Shown: positions 17,071 through 25,672 of the stretch, piece after piece
How the letters are laid out: each line of letters begins with the position of its first letter
Numbering within the stretch: the first letter of the stretch is position 1
Source: Knoellia sinensis KCTC 19936
GTDB taxonomy: Bacteria > Actinomycetota > Actinomycetes > Actinomycetales > Dermatophilaceae
DNA length: 64,000 nucleotides
Direction: 5' to 3'
NCBI RefSeq assembly: GCF_000768705.1
Contig: NZ_AVPJ01000005.1
Coordinates: 1 to 64,000 of the forward strand
Program-made: the position numbers and the translations under genes
The notes under the pieces: generated by a model
Told to the model about the DNA's origin: nothing
What the model saw: the letters and a program-made list of their open reading frames with translations, nothing else
Database searches by the model: none

Positions 17071-17592
17071 TCAACTGTTGACAGCGTCTGCGATCTGCCG
17101 AGCGGCCTGCTCAGGTGTGCGATGGGTGGTGTCGATGAACTCGCCCTCTTCCCTCAGCCAGGTGCGGGCAGCCTCGGCATAGGACTCGAGGTACTTGAGG
17201 CGGAATGGGGACGGACCAAGAACAGCGTCCGCGTCGATTCGCGCGCGAAGGGTCTCCTGGTCGGCGTGAATGACGAAGTGCCGAACCGGGATGGCATGGT
17301 GCGCGAGCCCCGCGCTGATCTCGCGCCAGTAGTCCTCGATCAGGACGGTCATGGGGATCACGAGGGTGCCGCCGGTGTAGTCGAGGATGTGGCGCGCGGT
17401 CTCGACCACGAGCGGCCGCCAAGGAGGCCAGTGCTGGAAGTTGTCCGTCTCGGGCAGGCCAGGGGTGATGTCCATCAGCGTCTCGCCGACCTTCTCGGCA
17501 TCGAACACCCGTGAGTGCGGAAGCAGCGACTGCACGAGCGCGCTGGTCGTCGTCTTGCCGGCGCCGTGGGTGCCGTTGAGCCATACGATCAC
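17071..17592 (-). CDS. TmrB-like ATP-binding protein/kinase
   Basis: A 173-residue P-loop protein beginning VIVWLNGTHGAGKTTTSALV; GTHGAGKTT is Walker A at about residues 7-15. The pattern LLPHSRVFDAEKVGETLM, then DNFQHWPPWRPL and GGTLVIPMTVL, matches the TmrB tunicamycin-resistance family and related small-molecule kinases. GTG 17592 puts the start just before the P-loop strand; the longer frame upstream is antisense of the channel gene. Membrane segments are absent. Its substrate cannot be told from sequence, and resistance is only one possibility. Confidence 0.8.
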   Translation of the reverse strand: MIVWLNGTHGAGKTTTSALVQSLLPHSRVFDAEKVGETLMDITPGLPETDNFQHWPPWRPLVVETARHILDYTGGTLVIPMTVLIEDYWREISAGLAHHAIPVRHFVIHADQETLRARIDADAVLGPSPFRLKYLESYAEAARTWLREEGEFIDTTHRTPEQAARQIADAVNS

Positions 17593-17637
17593 GAGGCCCG
17601 ACGCTAGCGCGCCGCGCCGACTGGCACACTCCCGCCC

Positions 17638-18294
17638 ATGACGGTGGAGAGGTGGGAGCGGCGCTCTGAGGTGCCGCTGATCTTGCTGGCCCTCGCGTTT
17701 CTCGTGGCCTACGCGTGGCCCGTGCTCGACCCCCGCATGGATCCGGACACACGAACCATCCTCGGTGCGGTGTCGTGGACGGTCTGGGGCGCCTTCGCCG
17801 TCGACCTGGTCATTCGGCTCGTGCTGGCCGAGGACCGACGCGAGTATGCCGTGCGGCACTGGTACGACGTCGCTCTCGTCCTCCTGCCCTTGCTCCGTCC
17901 TCTTCGGGCGCTTCGACTGCTCGCCTTGGTGCGAATCCTCGATCGATCCGCCGCGAACAGCCTCGCGGGGCGGGTGCTGGTCTACGTGGCCGGCGCGGCG
18001 TCACTCGCGGTCGGTCTGAGTGCGCTCGCGGTCCTCGACGCGGAGAGGGACGCAGAGGGCGCGAACATCACGACTTTCGGAGATGCGCTGTGGTGGGCCT
18101 GCACCACCGTGACGACAGTCGGCTACGGGGACCGATTCCCCGTCACGACAGAGGGTCGCGTCGTCGCGGTGGCGCTGATGCTCCTCGGCATCGGGCTCGT
18201 GGGCTCGGTGATCGCGACCGTGGCGACGCTGATCCTCCAGAGAGTCGCAGCCGAGCAGGCCGCCGAGGCTGCCGAAGGAGAGCACCGGCGATAG
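17638..18294 (+). CDS. Voltage-gated potassium channel-like protein
   Basis: A 218-residue single-subunit six-segment K+ channel of the Kv/KvAP type. Hydrophobic segments start near residue 12. An S4-like voltage-sensor helix with regularly spaced Arg (RPLRALRLLALVRILDR, residues 87-103) and the selectivity filter TVTTVGYGD (158-165) are clear. A pore-lining segment (about 174-200) and a short Ala/Glu-rich cytoplasmic tail follow. It is divergent from the TmrB-like gene with 45 bases between starts. Confidence 0.92.
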   Translation: MTVERWERRSEVPLILLALAFLVAYAWPVLDPRMDPDTRTILGAVSWTVWGAFAVDLVIRLVLAEDRREYAVRHWYDVALVLLPLLRPLRALRLLALVRILDRSAANSLAGRVLVYVAGAASLAVGLSALAVLDAERDAEGANITTFGDALWWACTTVTTVGYGDRFPVTTEGRVVAVALMLLGIGLVGSVIATVATLILQRVAAEQAAEAAEGEHRR

Positions 18295-18442
18295 GAGGGA
18301 CCGTGCCTTCGAGCCGAGCCTGCCTGGGCCAGCCGTGATGCCAGATCACTTCGCGAATGCCCCGTCGGGGCAGTCGCGGACAGTCACAACGCGTGATTCT
18401 GTCCGGCGCCATGTCTCCCTACGATGGCGAAGGAGGTGCCAG

Positions 18443-19039
18443 ATGGAGCAGTCTGACCCGATTGTCGACATCATCGGGGACTATCGCGCCTTTGCCGCGA
18501 CTCAGCGTGACCGCCTTCTGACTCGCGGCATCGACATCTCGCCGTACGGGCTCAGCCACATCGCCGTCCGCGTCGCCGATTGGGACCTCTACGTCCAGCA
18601 GCGCACCCTGCTGGAGCGCCACGCCAGAGCGAACCTCGAGAACCTCTGGAACGGGCGCCCGATCTCATTGATCCTGCTCGCCGAGCCGCTCGACGTCCTC
18701 GACGGCAAGCCGCTCTCGCGCATCGAACTCATCCCACCCGTTCACCAGCGGGTCTACCGGATGGGCCTGGAGCACCTCGGCGTCGTTGTCGGTGACGAGT
18801 TCGACGACTTCTCGCGAGACCACCGCGCGGCACTGACTGGGCAACAGTTCCAGAGTGCCGATGTCGACCCGGTCTACGTGCTGTTCGAGGACTTCACCCA
18901 CGTGAAGTTCTATCGGCGCTCGTTCTTCGACGTCGTCGCGGACGAGGGAGGAACCTTCGACGGCTTCACCCATGTCGAAGGCTGGGTGCCGCAGCGGCTC
19001 GTCACTGCCACCGGCCCGAATCCGTTGCCGCGGAGGTGA
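18443..19039 (+). CDS. YecM-like VOC superfamily protein
   Basis: A 198-residue protein resembling Escherichia coli YecM, a VOC-fold protein of unknown function. Recognisable stretches are ISPYGLSHIAVRVADWDLY, NGRPISLILLAEPL, IELIPP and MGLEHLGVVVGDEFDDF. AGGAGG six bases before ATG 18443 makes this start more likely than the in-frame 18335. A metal-binding enzyme is plausible from the fold but the substrate is unknown. It is not in an obvious operon. Confidence 0.78.
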   Translation: MEQSDPIVDIIGDYRAFAATQRDRLLTRGIDISPYGLSHIAVRVADWDLYVQQRTLLERHARANLENLWNGRPISLILLAEPLDVLDGKPLSRIELIPPVHQRVYRMGLEHLGVVVGDEFDDFSRDHRAALTGQQFQSADVDPVYVLFEDFTHVKFYRRSFFDVVADEGGTFDGFTHVEGWVPQRLVTATGPNPLPRR

Positions 19040-19083
19040 GGGGTCTTAGCCGCTGAGTGGATCCGCGAACCGCGCCGAGCGGC

Positions 19084-19482
19084 TCAGAGGTTGGGCCAGA
19101 GCTGTGGCCAGGCGTGGACGAGGGTGCTCTTGGCGCGGGCTGTCAGGTCGAGTGAGGTCATCTCGTCGAGGCTCCACCAGAGTGGGCCGCCCTGCCACGG
19201 GGTCGCCTTCCACACCCGCTCGGCTCCGCACCGGAACGTCAGGTCGAGGAAGTGCTCGCCGTGCTCGACGGCGCTCTCGATTCCCTGCCCGCGGGGTACG
19301 CCCGGGGATGCGCCCGTCTCGCGGATCAGGTTGCGCACCACACGAGAAGGATCTTCGTTGGTCTTGAGGTAGTCCCACGGCAAGGTCCACATCACGGTGC
19401 CGGGCTTCCGGGCGAGCAGCATGCGCTGGTCGTCATCGACCGCGATGACGTGCACCCTGATTCGGGGGCGCGCTGCATCCAT
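19084..19482 (-). CDS. NUDIX-like protein with degenerate box
   Basis: A 132-residue protein. RIRVHVIAVDDDQRMLLARK followed by GTVMWTLPWDYL and VVRNLIRETG resembles the beta strands and box of NUDIX hydrolases, but the box lacks the usual first Gly and the second catalytic Glu, so diphosphate hydrolysis is doubtful. GGAG seven bases before ATG 19482 supports this start over 19545. It may bind rather than cleave a nucleotide, or be decaying. Confidence 0.6.
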   Translation of the reverse strand: MDAARPRIRVHVIAVDDDQRMLLARKPGTVMWTLPWDYLKTNEDPSRVVRNLIRETGASPGVPRGQGIESAVEHGEHFLDLTFRCGAERVWKATPWQGGPLWWSLDEMTSLDLTARAKSTLVHAWPQLWPNL

Positions 19483-19611
19483 CCAAAGGCTCCTGACCAA
19501 ACGGCAGCCCTCGGCGTCGAGCACTGCATCCCCATGCGCTGCCAAGGATAGTGGTTCAACCTGTGGAGTCCATGCCCCCCTTGACGGACCTCACGAACTC
19601 GGCCACCTGAC

Positions 19612-20166
19612 CTATCGACAGGCGAGCTCGGCGAAGCCGGCGCGGTCGGTGCGCTTGTTGCCCACCGGGTGGACCGTCCCCGAAGCGTCAACGGACGGCT
19701 GGTCCGAGCTGTCGTACCGGTTGTGCAGCACCTCACCGGGCTTCAGTTCCGCCAGCTCCGCAGCGTTCACACTCAGCCCACGCGTCCTGTGCGCGCTGGC
19801 AAAGCCGTTCTCCTCGGCTGCAACCGAGAAGACGTCCTCCGAACCGAGGTGTTCGGGGAGTGCCGTGTCGGACTCCCAGTCGGGGTCGTTGCCGTACGGG
19901 GCGAAGTCGGTGGGTTCTGTCAGCACGCCACTACGCCGGTGCCACGAGAAATCACTCCCTGGCTCGTGGTTGGGGCCGACCATCGCGACGGTGAAGGTGT
20001 CGATCTCGCCTTCGCACGGGTTCAGGAGGAACACCGGCTTCCCGGACTCGTCGACGGTGACGCCGATGAGGCCGCCATTGGCCGGTGTGCAGCCGCTCAG
20101 GAGCGTCGTCACGACGCAGGCCACAGCCACCGCCGTGGCAGTTCTTCCAGCGTTGCTCCGCCTCAC
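19612..20166 (-). CDS. Putative lipoprotein, unknown
   Basis: About 184 residues from GTG 20166, with a positively charged N-terminus, hydrophobic core and lipobox LLSGC, so it should be a lipid-anchored outer-face protein. The mature part holds further cysteines and no family I recognise. A start at 20190 is also possible. It is divergent from glmU with about 100 bases between the starts. No partner gene is evident. Confidence 0.65.
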   Translation of the reverse strand: MRRSNAGRTATAVAVACVVTTLLSGCTPANGGLIGVTVDESGKPVFLLNPCEGEIDTFTVAMVGPNHEPGSDFSWHRRSGVLTEPTDFAPYGNDPDWESDTALPEHLGSEDVFSVAAEENGFASAHRTRGLSVNAAELAELKPGEVLHNRYDSSDQPSVDASGTVHPVGNKRTDRAGFAELACR

Positions 20167-20267
20167 GGCGGGAGCGTATCCCGGCACCATCCGCACCGAG
20201 TCGGTTTTCGATCCGGCCGTCGGTAGAGTGGCGCGGTACGCCGCCACGAACCCCGGGAGCCCCCCTC

Positions 20268-21749
20268 GTGACCACTGCTCGGCCCGCCGCTGTCATCATC
20301 CTCGCCGCAGGCGAGGGAACCCGGATGAAGTCAGCCACCCCCAAGGTGCTGCACCGGATCGGGGGTCGCAGTCTCGTCGGACACGCCATGGCCGCAGCCC
20401 GCGCCACCAACCCCGAGCACCTCGCCGTCGTCGTGCGTCACGAGCGCGACCTCGTCGCTGCCCACATCGCCGACGTCGACGCGACCGCGTCCATCGCGGA
20501 CCAGGACGAGGTCAAGGGCACGGGGCGCGCGACCGAGTGCGCCCTCGACATCCTGCCCGCGGACCTCACGGGCACGGTGCTCGTGACCTACGGCGACGTG
20601 CCGCTGCTCACGGGCGACACCCTCGTCGACCTCGTCGCGCGCCACGACGAGTCCGGCAGCGCCGCGACTGTCATCACCGCCCACCTCGCGAACCCCCACG
20701 GCTACGGGCGCATCGTCCGCGACGCCGACGGCGGAGTCGCTGGGATCGTCGAGCAGAAGGACGCCACCGAGGAGCAGCGCGCGATCACCGAGATCAACTC
20801 GGGCATCTACGCGTTCGACGTCGCTGTCCTCCGCGACGCACTGGGCCAGGTCGGCACCGACAACGCGCAGGGCGAGAAGTACCTCACCGACGTCCTCGCC
20901 ATCGCCCGCGACGCCGGCCGCCGCGTCAGCGCCCACGTCATCGACGACCTCTGGCAGACCGAGGGCGTCAACGACCGCGTCCAGCTCGCCACCTTGGGGC
21001 GTGAGCTCAACAAGCGCAACAACGAGAAGTGGATGCGCGAGGGCGTCACCATCGTCGACCCGGCCACGACGTGGATCGACACCGACGTCACCATCGGCCG
21101 CGACGCGACGATCCTCCCGAACACCCAGTTGCTCGGCGCGACGACCATCGGCGCGGATGCTCGCATCGGCCCCGACTCGACGCTCACGGACACCGAGGTG
21201 GGTGAGGGCGCCGAGGTCAAGCGCACCGAGGCCAACCTTGCGCAGATCGGTGCTCAGGCGACGGTCGGCCCGTTCTCCTACCTGCGGCCCGGCACCGTCC
21301 TCGGCGTCAAGGGCAAGATCGGTGGGTTCGTCGAGACCAAGAACACGACCATCGGCGACGGTGCCAAGGTCCCGCACCTGACGTACGCCGGCGACGCCAC
21401 CATCGGCGACGGCGCCAACATCGGAGCGGGCACGATCTTCGCCAACTACGACGGTGTCAACAAGCACCACACGACGATCGGCAAGCACTCGTTCGTCGGC
21501 TCCGACACGGTGCTCATCGCGCCGGTCGACGTGGCCGACGGTGCCTATGTCGCCGCGGGCTCAGCCCTCACCGGCGACGTCGAGCCCGGCCAGATCGCGG
21601 TGGCCCGCGGTCGCCAGAAGAACGTCGACGGCTGGGTCGCCCGGGCCCGCGCCGGAACGAAGACCGAAGCGGCAGCGAACGCGGCCACGGAAGCGGGCAC
21701 ACGGCATACGGACTCGTCTGACACGACCGACACGGACGGAAAGGCCTGA
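20268..21749 (+). CDS. glmU: Bifunctional UDP-GlcNAc pyrophosphorylase/GlcN-1-P acetyltransferase
   Basis: GlmU acetylates glucosamine-1-phosphate and couples it to UTP, giving UDP-GlcNAc for peptidoglycan. The 493-residue protein has the uridyltransferase motif LAAGEGTRMKSATPKVLH near residue 12, YGDVPLL, and a C-terminal left-handed beta helix of hexapeptide repeats (about 260-450), including LRPGTVLGVKGKIGGFVETK. A low-complexity tail of about 30 residues ends the protein. GTG 20268 begins at the conserved strand; TAGAGT about 39 bases upstream is a likely -10. prs follows two bases after the stop. Confidence 0.97.
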   Translation: MTTARPAAVIILAAGEGTRMKSATPKVLHRIGGRSLVGHAMAAARATNPEHLAVVVRHERDLVAAHIADVDATASIADQDEVKGTGRATECALDILPADLTGTVLVTYGDVPLLTGDTLVDLVARHDESGSAATVITAHLANPHGYGRIVRDADGGVAGIVEQKDATEEQRAITEINSGIYAFDVAVLRDALGQVGTDNAQGEKYLTDVLAIARDAGRRVSAHVIDDLWQTEGVNDRVQLATLGRELNKRNNEKWMREGVTIVDPATTWIDTDVTIGRDATILPNTQLLGATTIGADARIGPDSTLTDTEVGEGAEVKRTEANLAQIGAQATVGPFSYLRPGTVLGVKGKIGGFVETKNTTIGDGAKVPHLTYAGDATIGDGANIGAGTIFANYDGVNKHHTTIGKHSFVGSDTVLIAPVDVADGAYVAAGSALTGDVEPGQIAVARGRQKNVDGWVARARAGTKTEAAANAATEAGTRHTDSSDTTDTDGKA

Positions 21750-21751
21750 GC

Positions 21752-22753
21752 ATGAAGCAAGACCGGCCCAAGTCGGCCAACATCCGCAAGAAGCCGAAGA
21801 AGCAGCTCATGGTCTTCTCGGGGCGGGCGCACCCCGGGCTGGCGCAGGAGATTGCCGCGCTCATCGGCACCGAACTCGTCCCGACGAGCGCCTACAACTT
21901 CGCCAACGGAGAGATCTACGTCCGCTTCGAAGAGTCCGTGCGCGGCTCCGACGCGTTCGTCATCCAGAGCCACGCCGCCCCGCTCAACGAGGCGATCATG
22001 GAGCACCTCATCATGATCGACGCGCTCAAGCGGGCGAGCGCCAAGCGCATCACGGTCGTCATGCCGTTCTACGGCTACGCGCGCCAGGACAAGAAGCACC
22101 GTGGTCGCGAGCCCATCTCCGCGCGACTCATGGCAGACCTCTTCAAGACCGCCGGCGCCGACCGACTCATCATCGTCGACCTGCACACCGACCAGATCCA
22201 GGGCTTCTTCGACGGCCCGGTGGACCACCTCATGGCGCAGCCGGTCCTGTCCGACTACGTCTCGGCGAAGTACGGGCACGAGGACCTCGCAGTCGTCTCG
22301 CCCGACGCCGGCCGCATCAAGGTCGCGGAGCAGTGGTCCAAGCGCCTCGGTGGGGTGCCGCTGGCCTTCATCCACAAGACGCGCGACATCAACCAGCCCA
22401 ACCAGGCCGTCGCCAACCGCGTCGTCGGTGAGGTCAAGGGCCGCGTCTGCATCCTCGTCGACGACATGATCGACACCGCCGGCACGATCACCAAGGCCGC
22501 AGACGCCCTCATGGCAGACGGGGCCAAGGACGTCGTCATCGCTGCGACCCACGCGATCCTGTCGCCGCCGGCCGTCGAGCGGCTGCGCGAGTGCTCGGCG
22601 CGCGAGGTCATCGTCACGAACACGCTGCCCATCGACCCCGAGAACGAGTTCGAGGGGTTGACGATCCTGTCGATCGCACCGCTCATCAGCGCTGCGATCA
22701 AGGAGGTCTTCGAGGACGGCTCGGTGACGAGCCTCTTCGGCGGACGCGCCTGA
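21752..22753 (+). CDS. prs: Ribose-phosphate pyrophosphokinase
   Basis: Makes PRPP from ribose-5-phosphate and ATP for nucleotide, histidine and tryptophan synthesis. The 333-residue class I enzyme shows MVFSGRAHPGLAQEIA, FANGEIYVRFEESVRG, the metal/ATP flexible loop YARQDKKHRGREPIS, VDLHTDQIQGFF, and the PRPP-binding signature CILVDDMIDTAGTI. It is directly behind glmU (two-base gap), the common order in actinobacteria. A perfect 26-bp palindrome follows the gene. Confidence 0.97.
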   Translation: MKQDRPKSANIRKKPKKQLMVFSGRAHPGLAQEIAALIGTELVPTSAYNFANGEIYVRFEESVRGSDAFVIQSHAAPLNEAIMEHLIMIDALKRASAKRITVVMPFYGYARQDKKHRGREPISARLMADLFKTAGADRLIIVDLHTDQIQGFFDGPVDHLMAQPVLSDYVSAKYGHEDLAVVSPDAGRIKVAEQWSKRLGGVPLAFIHKTRDINQPNQAVANRVVGEVKGRVCILVDDMIDTAGTITKAADALMADGAKDVVIAATHAILSPPAVERLRECSAREVIVTNTLPIDPENEFEGLTILSIAPLISAAIKEVFEDGSVTSLFGGRA

Positions 22754-22757
22754 AACC

Positions 22758-22826
22758 CCCGACTTATTGCCCGTTCGGCCAGTGAGGAGTGCAGCGACGA
22801 ACTGGCCGAACGGGCAATAAGTCGGG
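22758..22826. repeat. Long intergenic palindrome, family member C
   Basis: Perfect 26-base arms at 22758-22783 and 22801-22826 (left arm starts CCCGACTTATTGCCCG) around a 17-base loop. Between convergent prs and the CGNR gene. Arm core CGACTTnnTGCCC is shared with 16111, and related CGACTG and CGTCTT versions occur at 45614 and 46827. Confidence 0.92.
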
Positions 22827-22836
22827 AAACAGATTT

Positions 22837-23385
22837 TCAGCTGTTCTGACGAGCCCTGTATGCCGCGACGTGGGCCTTGTTGGCGCACGTCCCGTCGCAG
22901 TAGCGCCGGCTTCGATTCTTCGTGAGGTCGATGACGACGTCGTCGCAGTCGTCGGCGGCGCACACCCGTAGGCGTTCCGTCTCGCCCATGCGGATGAGGT
23001 CCACGATGGCCATGGCTGCCTCGACCGCCATGCGGTTGGCGAGCGGGGCTTCGTCGTCAGTGGCGTGGATGTGCCAGTCCAGGTCGTCGTGACGGACGAG
23101 CCGGGGGAGGGCGTGGTGCTCGGCGAGCAGTTCGTTGACTCCGTCGACGAGGCCCTCGACGTCGCGGCCCCAGAGCTCGCGCAGGCGCGGGCGCAGCGCG
23201 TGCACGGCCTCGAGCTCCGCCCGGGTCCGAGGCTTGCGGCCGCTCCACCGCCACTGGTCGAAGAACCAGACCAGGGCCTCGATCGTCGGCAGATCCTCCT
23301 CCATCGAGTCGCCGAACCCGCGCTCCGTGTTGATGAGCGCGGTGGCGTGCTGAAGGGTCAGCTCTGTGTCAGATGCAAAAACCAT
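22837..23385 (-). CDS. CGNR zinc-finger (ABATE-type) regulator
   Basis: A 182-residue protein with an N-terminal ABATE-like domain (NTERGFGDSMEEDLPT region) and a C-terminal CGNR-type zinc finger, CAADDCDDVVIDLTKNRSRR then YCDGTCANKAHV, whose cysteines are spaced for metal binding and probably DNA binding. ATG 23385 is preferred to 23400 because AGGAG lies five bases upstream. It is divergent from an EamA exporter gene; the plus-strand promoter at 23387 abuts its start, so it is the likely regulator of that exporter. Confidence 0.88.
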   Translation of the reverse strand: MVFASDTELTLQHATALINTERGFGDSMEEDLPTIEALVWFFDQWRWSGRKPRTRAELEAVHALRPRLRELWGRDVEGLVDGVNELLAEHHALPRLVRHDDLDWHIHATDDEAPLANRMAVEAAMAIVDLIRMGETERLRVCAADDCDDVVIDLTKNRSRRYCDGTCANKAHVAAYRARQNS

Positions 23386-23386
23386 G

Positions 23387-23416
23387 TTGACTCCTGACAT
23401 TCGGGAGGTCTAGCGT
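23387..23416 (+). promoter_or_regulatory. Promoter of the EamA exporter gene
   Basis: TTGACT (23387-23392), an 18-base spacer and TAGCGT (23411-23416) form a good sigma-70-type promoter. The predicted leader is about 45 bases. The -35 box touches the start of the divergent CGNR gene, an arrangement suited to cross-regulation. Confidence 0.6.
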
Positions 23417-23466
23417 GATCGACGTAAGGACCAACACTACATTTTACTACTGACGAGGTGAGCATC

Positions 23467-24498
23467 ATGAACGCTGGAATCCAGACCCGATCCGCGCGTG
23501 CCATGGCGGTTGGCCTTGCCTTCGTCGTCCTCTCCTCCGCAGCGTTCGGTTCGTCGGGTGCGTTCGCCAAGTCCCTGCTCAACGCCGGCTGGACGCCCGG
23601 GGGCGTCGTGACCTGGCGTGTCGCGCTGGCTGCCGTGGTCCTTGTCCCGGTGGCGGTCTGGGCTCTGGGCGGCCGTTGGTTCCTGCTGCGGCGCAACGCT
23701 GGTCAGGTGCTGGCCTTCGGTGCCGTCGCCGTGGCGGGCTGTCAGTTCGCCTACTTCAACGCGGTCGAGACCCTGTCCGTGGCCGTGGCCCTGCTCCTCG
23801 AATACCTCGGGATCGTCTTCGTCGTGGGCTGGATGTGGGCACGCCACGGCCGACGCCCCTCGCGGTTGACCCTGCTCGGGGTTGGCCTCTCGATCGCTGG
23901 ACTCGTCCTCGTCCTCGACGTCTTCTCCGGAGTGCAGGTCTCGTGGACCGGTGTCGTGTGGGGTCTCCTCGCCGCCGTGGGTCTCGCGACGTACTACGTC
24001 ACGTCGGGACATGAGCACGAGGAGTCGCTGCCGCCGCTCGCTCTGGCCGGCTTCGGGCTGGGCGTTGGTGCGGTCCTCCTCGTCGTGGCCAGCGCGACGG
24101 GCCTCATCGACTACGGCACGGCGCGCGACAGCGTCCAGATCGCTGGCGCCACTGTCTCCTGGTGGGTGCCGGTCGCCGAACTCGCCGTGGTGGCGGCCGC
24201 CTTCGCCTATGGCATCGGCGTCATCGGCACGCGGCTCGTCGGCGCCACCGTCGCGAGCTTCGTGGGCCTGTCCGAGGTGCTGTTCGCCGTCCTCATCGCC
24301 TGGATGCTGCTGGGTGAGCTGCCCGGTTGGATCCAGGTCGTCGGCGGCGTGTTCATCCTCGGCGGAGTGGTCGCCGTCCGCCTCGGGGAGAAGCCCGAGG
24401 GTGAGGACCTCGACGTCGAGCCTGTCCCTGCGTCCGCAGATGCGGCTGCCCTGACGGCCACAGTCGCGGACGCAACGCCAGAGGTGCCGGTCGCCTGA
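23467..24498 (+). CDS. EamA/DMT family transporter
   Basis: A 343-residue inner-membrane exporter with about ten hydrophobic segments arranged as two EamA repeats of the drug/metabolite transporter superfamily. Family landmarks are SSAAFGSSGAFAKSLL in segment 1, EYLGIVFVVGWMW and, in the second repeat, GLSEVLFAVLIAWMLLGE. The C-terminal tail of about 40 residues is charged and Ala/Val-rich. ATG 23467 has GAGG eight bases before it. The substrate (amino acid, drug or metabolite) is unknown. Confidence 0.9.
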   Translation: MNAGIQTRSARAMAVGLAFVVLSSAAFGSSGAFAKSLLNAGWTPGGVVTWRVALAAVVLVPVAVWALGGRWFLLRRNAGQVLAFGAVAVAGCQFAYFNAVETLSVAVALLLEYLGIVFVVGWMWARHGRRPSRLTLLGVGLSIAGLVLVLDVFSGVQVSWTGVVWGLLAAVGLATYYVTSGHEHEESLPPLALAGFGLGVGAVLLVVASATGLIDYGTARDSVQIAGATVSWWVPVAELAVVAAAFAYGIGVIGTRLVGATVASFVGLSEVLFAVLIAWMLLGELPGWIQVVGGVFILGGVVAVRLGEKPEGEDLDVEPVPASADAAALTATVADATPEVPVA

Positions 24499-24562
24499 GG
24501 CGAGGGGGCCGCGGGAGGTGGGCGGACGGCATACGTCGATTTCCCTGCTCACGGCCCGTCGC

Positions 24563-24789
24563 CTAGACTCGTGGGGTTGCCTCGGCGAGGGACGCAGTAC
24601 CGGCCAGTGATGTTCGGGCCATGCGCGTCCGTGATCGACGCGGTGGTCATCGAAAGTTCGGCTTGTCAGCCCATGGCTTTCCGTGGACCCGCGCCTGTCC
24701 GTGCCGCGTCCCGCGTCGAGGCCACCGCAGACGTCGAGTCCCCACCGGCGTCGTCTCTGACCGATTCGCCCTCTTCCCAGGAGTCTCCC
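24563..24789 (+). promoter_or_regulatory. Promoter and long leader of rplY
   Basis: TAGACT at about 24563-24568 looks like the -10 box, leaving a leader of roughly 215 bases before the GTG of rplY. Such a long leader is unusual in this window. It may carry an autoregulatory structure for the 5S-rRNA-binding protein, but I could not draw a convincing one by eye. Confidence 0.4.
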
Positions 24790-25479
24790 GTGACCAACGA
24801 CACCTTCAAGCTGCAGGCCGAGGCCCGCACCAAGTTCGGCAAGGGCGCTGCCCGCCAGATCCGCCGCGACCACAAGATCCCCGCGGTCATGTACGGCCAC
24901 GGCGCCGAGCCCGTGCACATCACCCTTCCGGGCCACGACGCCATGATGGCGCTCAAGCACGCCAACGCGCTCCTCACGATCGTCCTCGACGGTGACGAGC
25001 AGCTTGCTCTCGCCAAGGACGTCCAGCGCGACCCGATCAAGCCGGTCATCGAGCACGTCGACCTCGTCATCGTCCGCAAGGGCGAGAAGGTCACCGTCGA
25101 CGTCTCCGTGCACGTCGAGGGCGAGGCTGCCCCCGAGACCGTCGTCAGCCTGGACCACTCGAGCGTCCAGGTCGAGGCCGAGGCCACCAACATCCCCGAG
25201 TCGATCACCGTCTCCGTCGAGGGCCTCGAGGCCGGCACGCAGATCCTCGCCGGCGCGCTCGAGCTGCCCGAGGGTTCCACGCTGGTCACCGACCCCGAGG
25301 CGCTCGTCGTCAACGTCACCCAGCAGATCTCGCAGGAGGCGCTGGACGCCGAGCTCGCCGAGGCCGAGGCCGAGGCTGGCGTCGAGCACGAGGAGCCGGA
25401 GGCCGCCGAGGGCGAGGCCGCCGAGGCTGCCGAGGGCGAGGCTGCAGAGGGCGACGCGGAGAAGTCCGAGGACGCCTGA
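24790..25479 (+). CDS. rplY: 50S ribosomal protein L25/Ctc
   Basis: Binds 5S rRNA in the large subunit; the long CTC form is also linked to general stress. The 229-residue product begins with the L25 domain (FKLQAEARTKFGKGAARQI, then IPAVMYGHG) and continues with the beta-barrel CTC domain. It ends in a Glu/Ala-rich acidic tail of about 40 residues. GTG 24790 has AGGAG about nine bases before it; starts further upstream lie in the leader. rplY-pth-mfd is the typical order. A strong terminator follows. Confidence 0.95.
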   Translation: MTNDTFKLQAEARTKFGKGAARQIRRDHKIPAVMYGHGAEPVHITLPGHDAMMALKHANALLTIVLDGDEQLALAKDVQRDPIKPVIEHVDLVIVRKGEKVTVDVSVHVEGEAAPETVVSLDHSSVQVEAEATNIPESITVSVEGLEAGTQILAGALELPEGSTLVTDPEALVVNVTQQISQEALDAELAEAEAEAGVEHEEPEAAEGEAAEAAEGEAAEGDAEKSEDA

Positions 25480-25520
25480 GCCACCGCGCTCCACAGAGCG
25501 ACTGCGCTCGACTGATCCAC

Positions 25521-25561
25521 CGGCAGGCCCGGTCCGTCACCACGACGGACCGGGCCTGCCG
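25521..25561 (+). terminator. Intrinsic terminator after rplY
   Basis: A perfect 18-bp stem, arms 25521-25538 and 25544-25561 (CGGCAGGCCCGGTCCGTC), with an ACCAC loop. It lies 41 bases after the rplY stop and separates rplY from pth. Confidence 0.9.
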
Positions 25562-25571
25562 TTCGTGTACC

Positions 25572-25637
25572 GAACTCACCCAATTGGACGGTTGGGAACA
25601 CGAGGGACCGTCGCCAGCCGTCCACTTGGGTGAGTTC
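25572..25637. repeat. Long intergenic palindrome upstream of pth
   Basis: Arms of 20 bases, GAACTCACCCAATTGGACGG at 25572-25591 and its complement at 25618-25637 with one mismatch, around a 26-base loop. It lies directly behind the rplY terminator, so a second terminator role is redundant. Similar in size to the CGACTT palindromes but with unrelated arms. Confidence 0.85.
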
Positions 25638-25672
25638 TGTATGCGCTGGGGCGGACGGCATACTTGGTCGTT

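Noticed and set aside
16946-17592. Integration site of a genomic island at the tRNA
   Set aside because: No integrase or duplicated tRNA 3' end was found near the tRNA.
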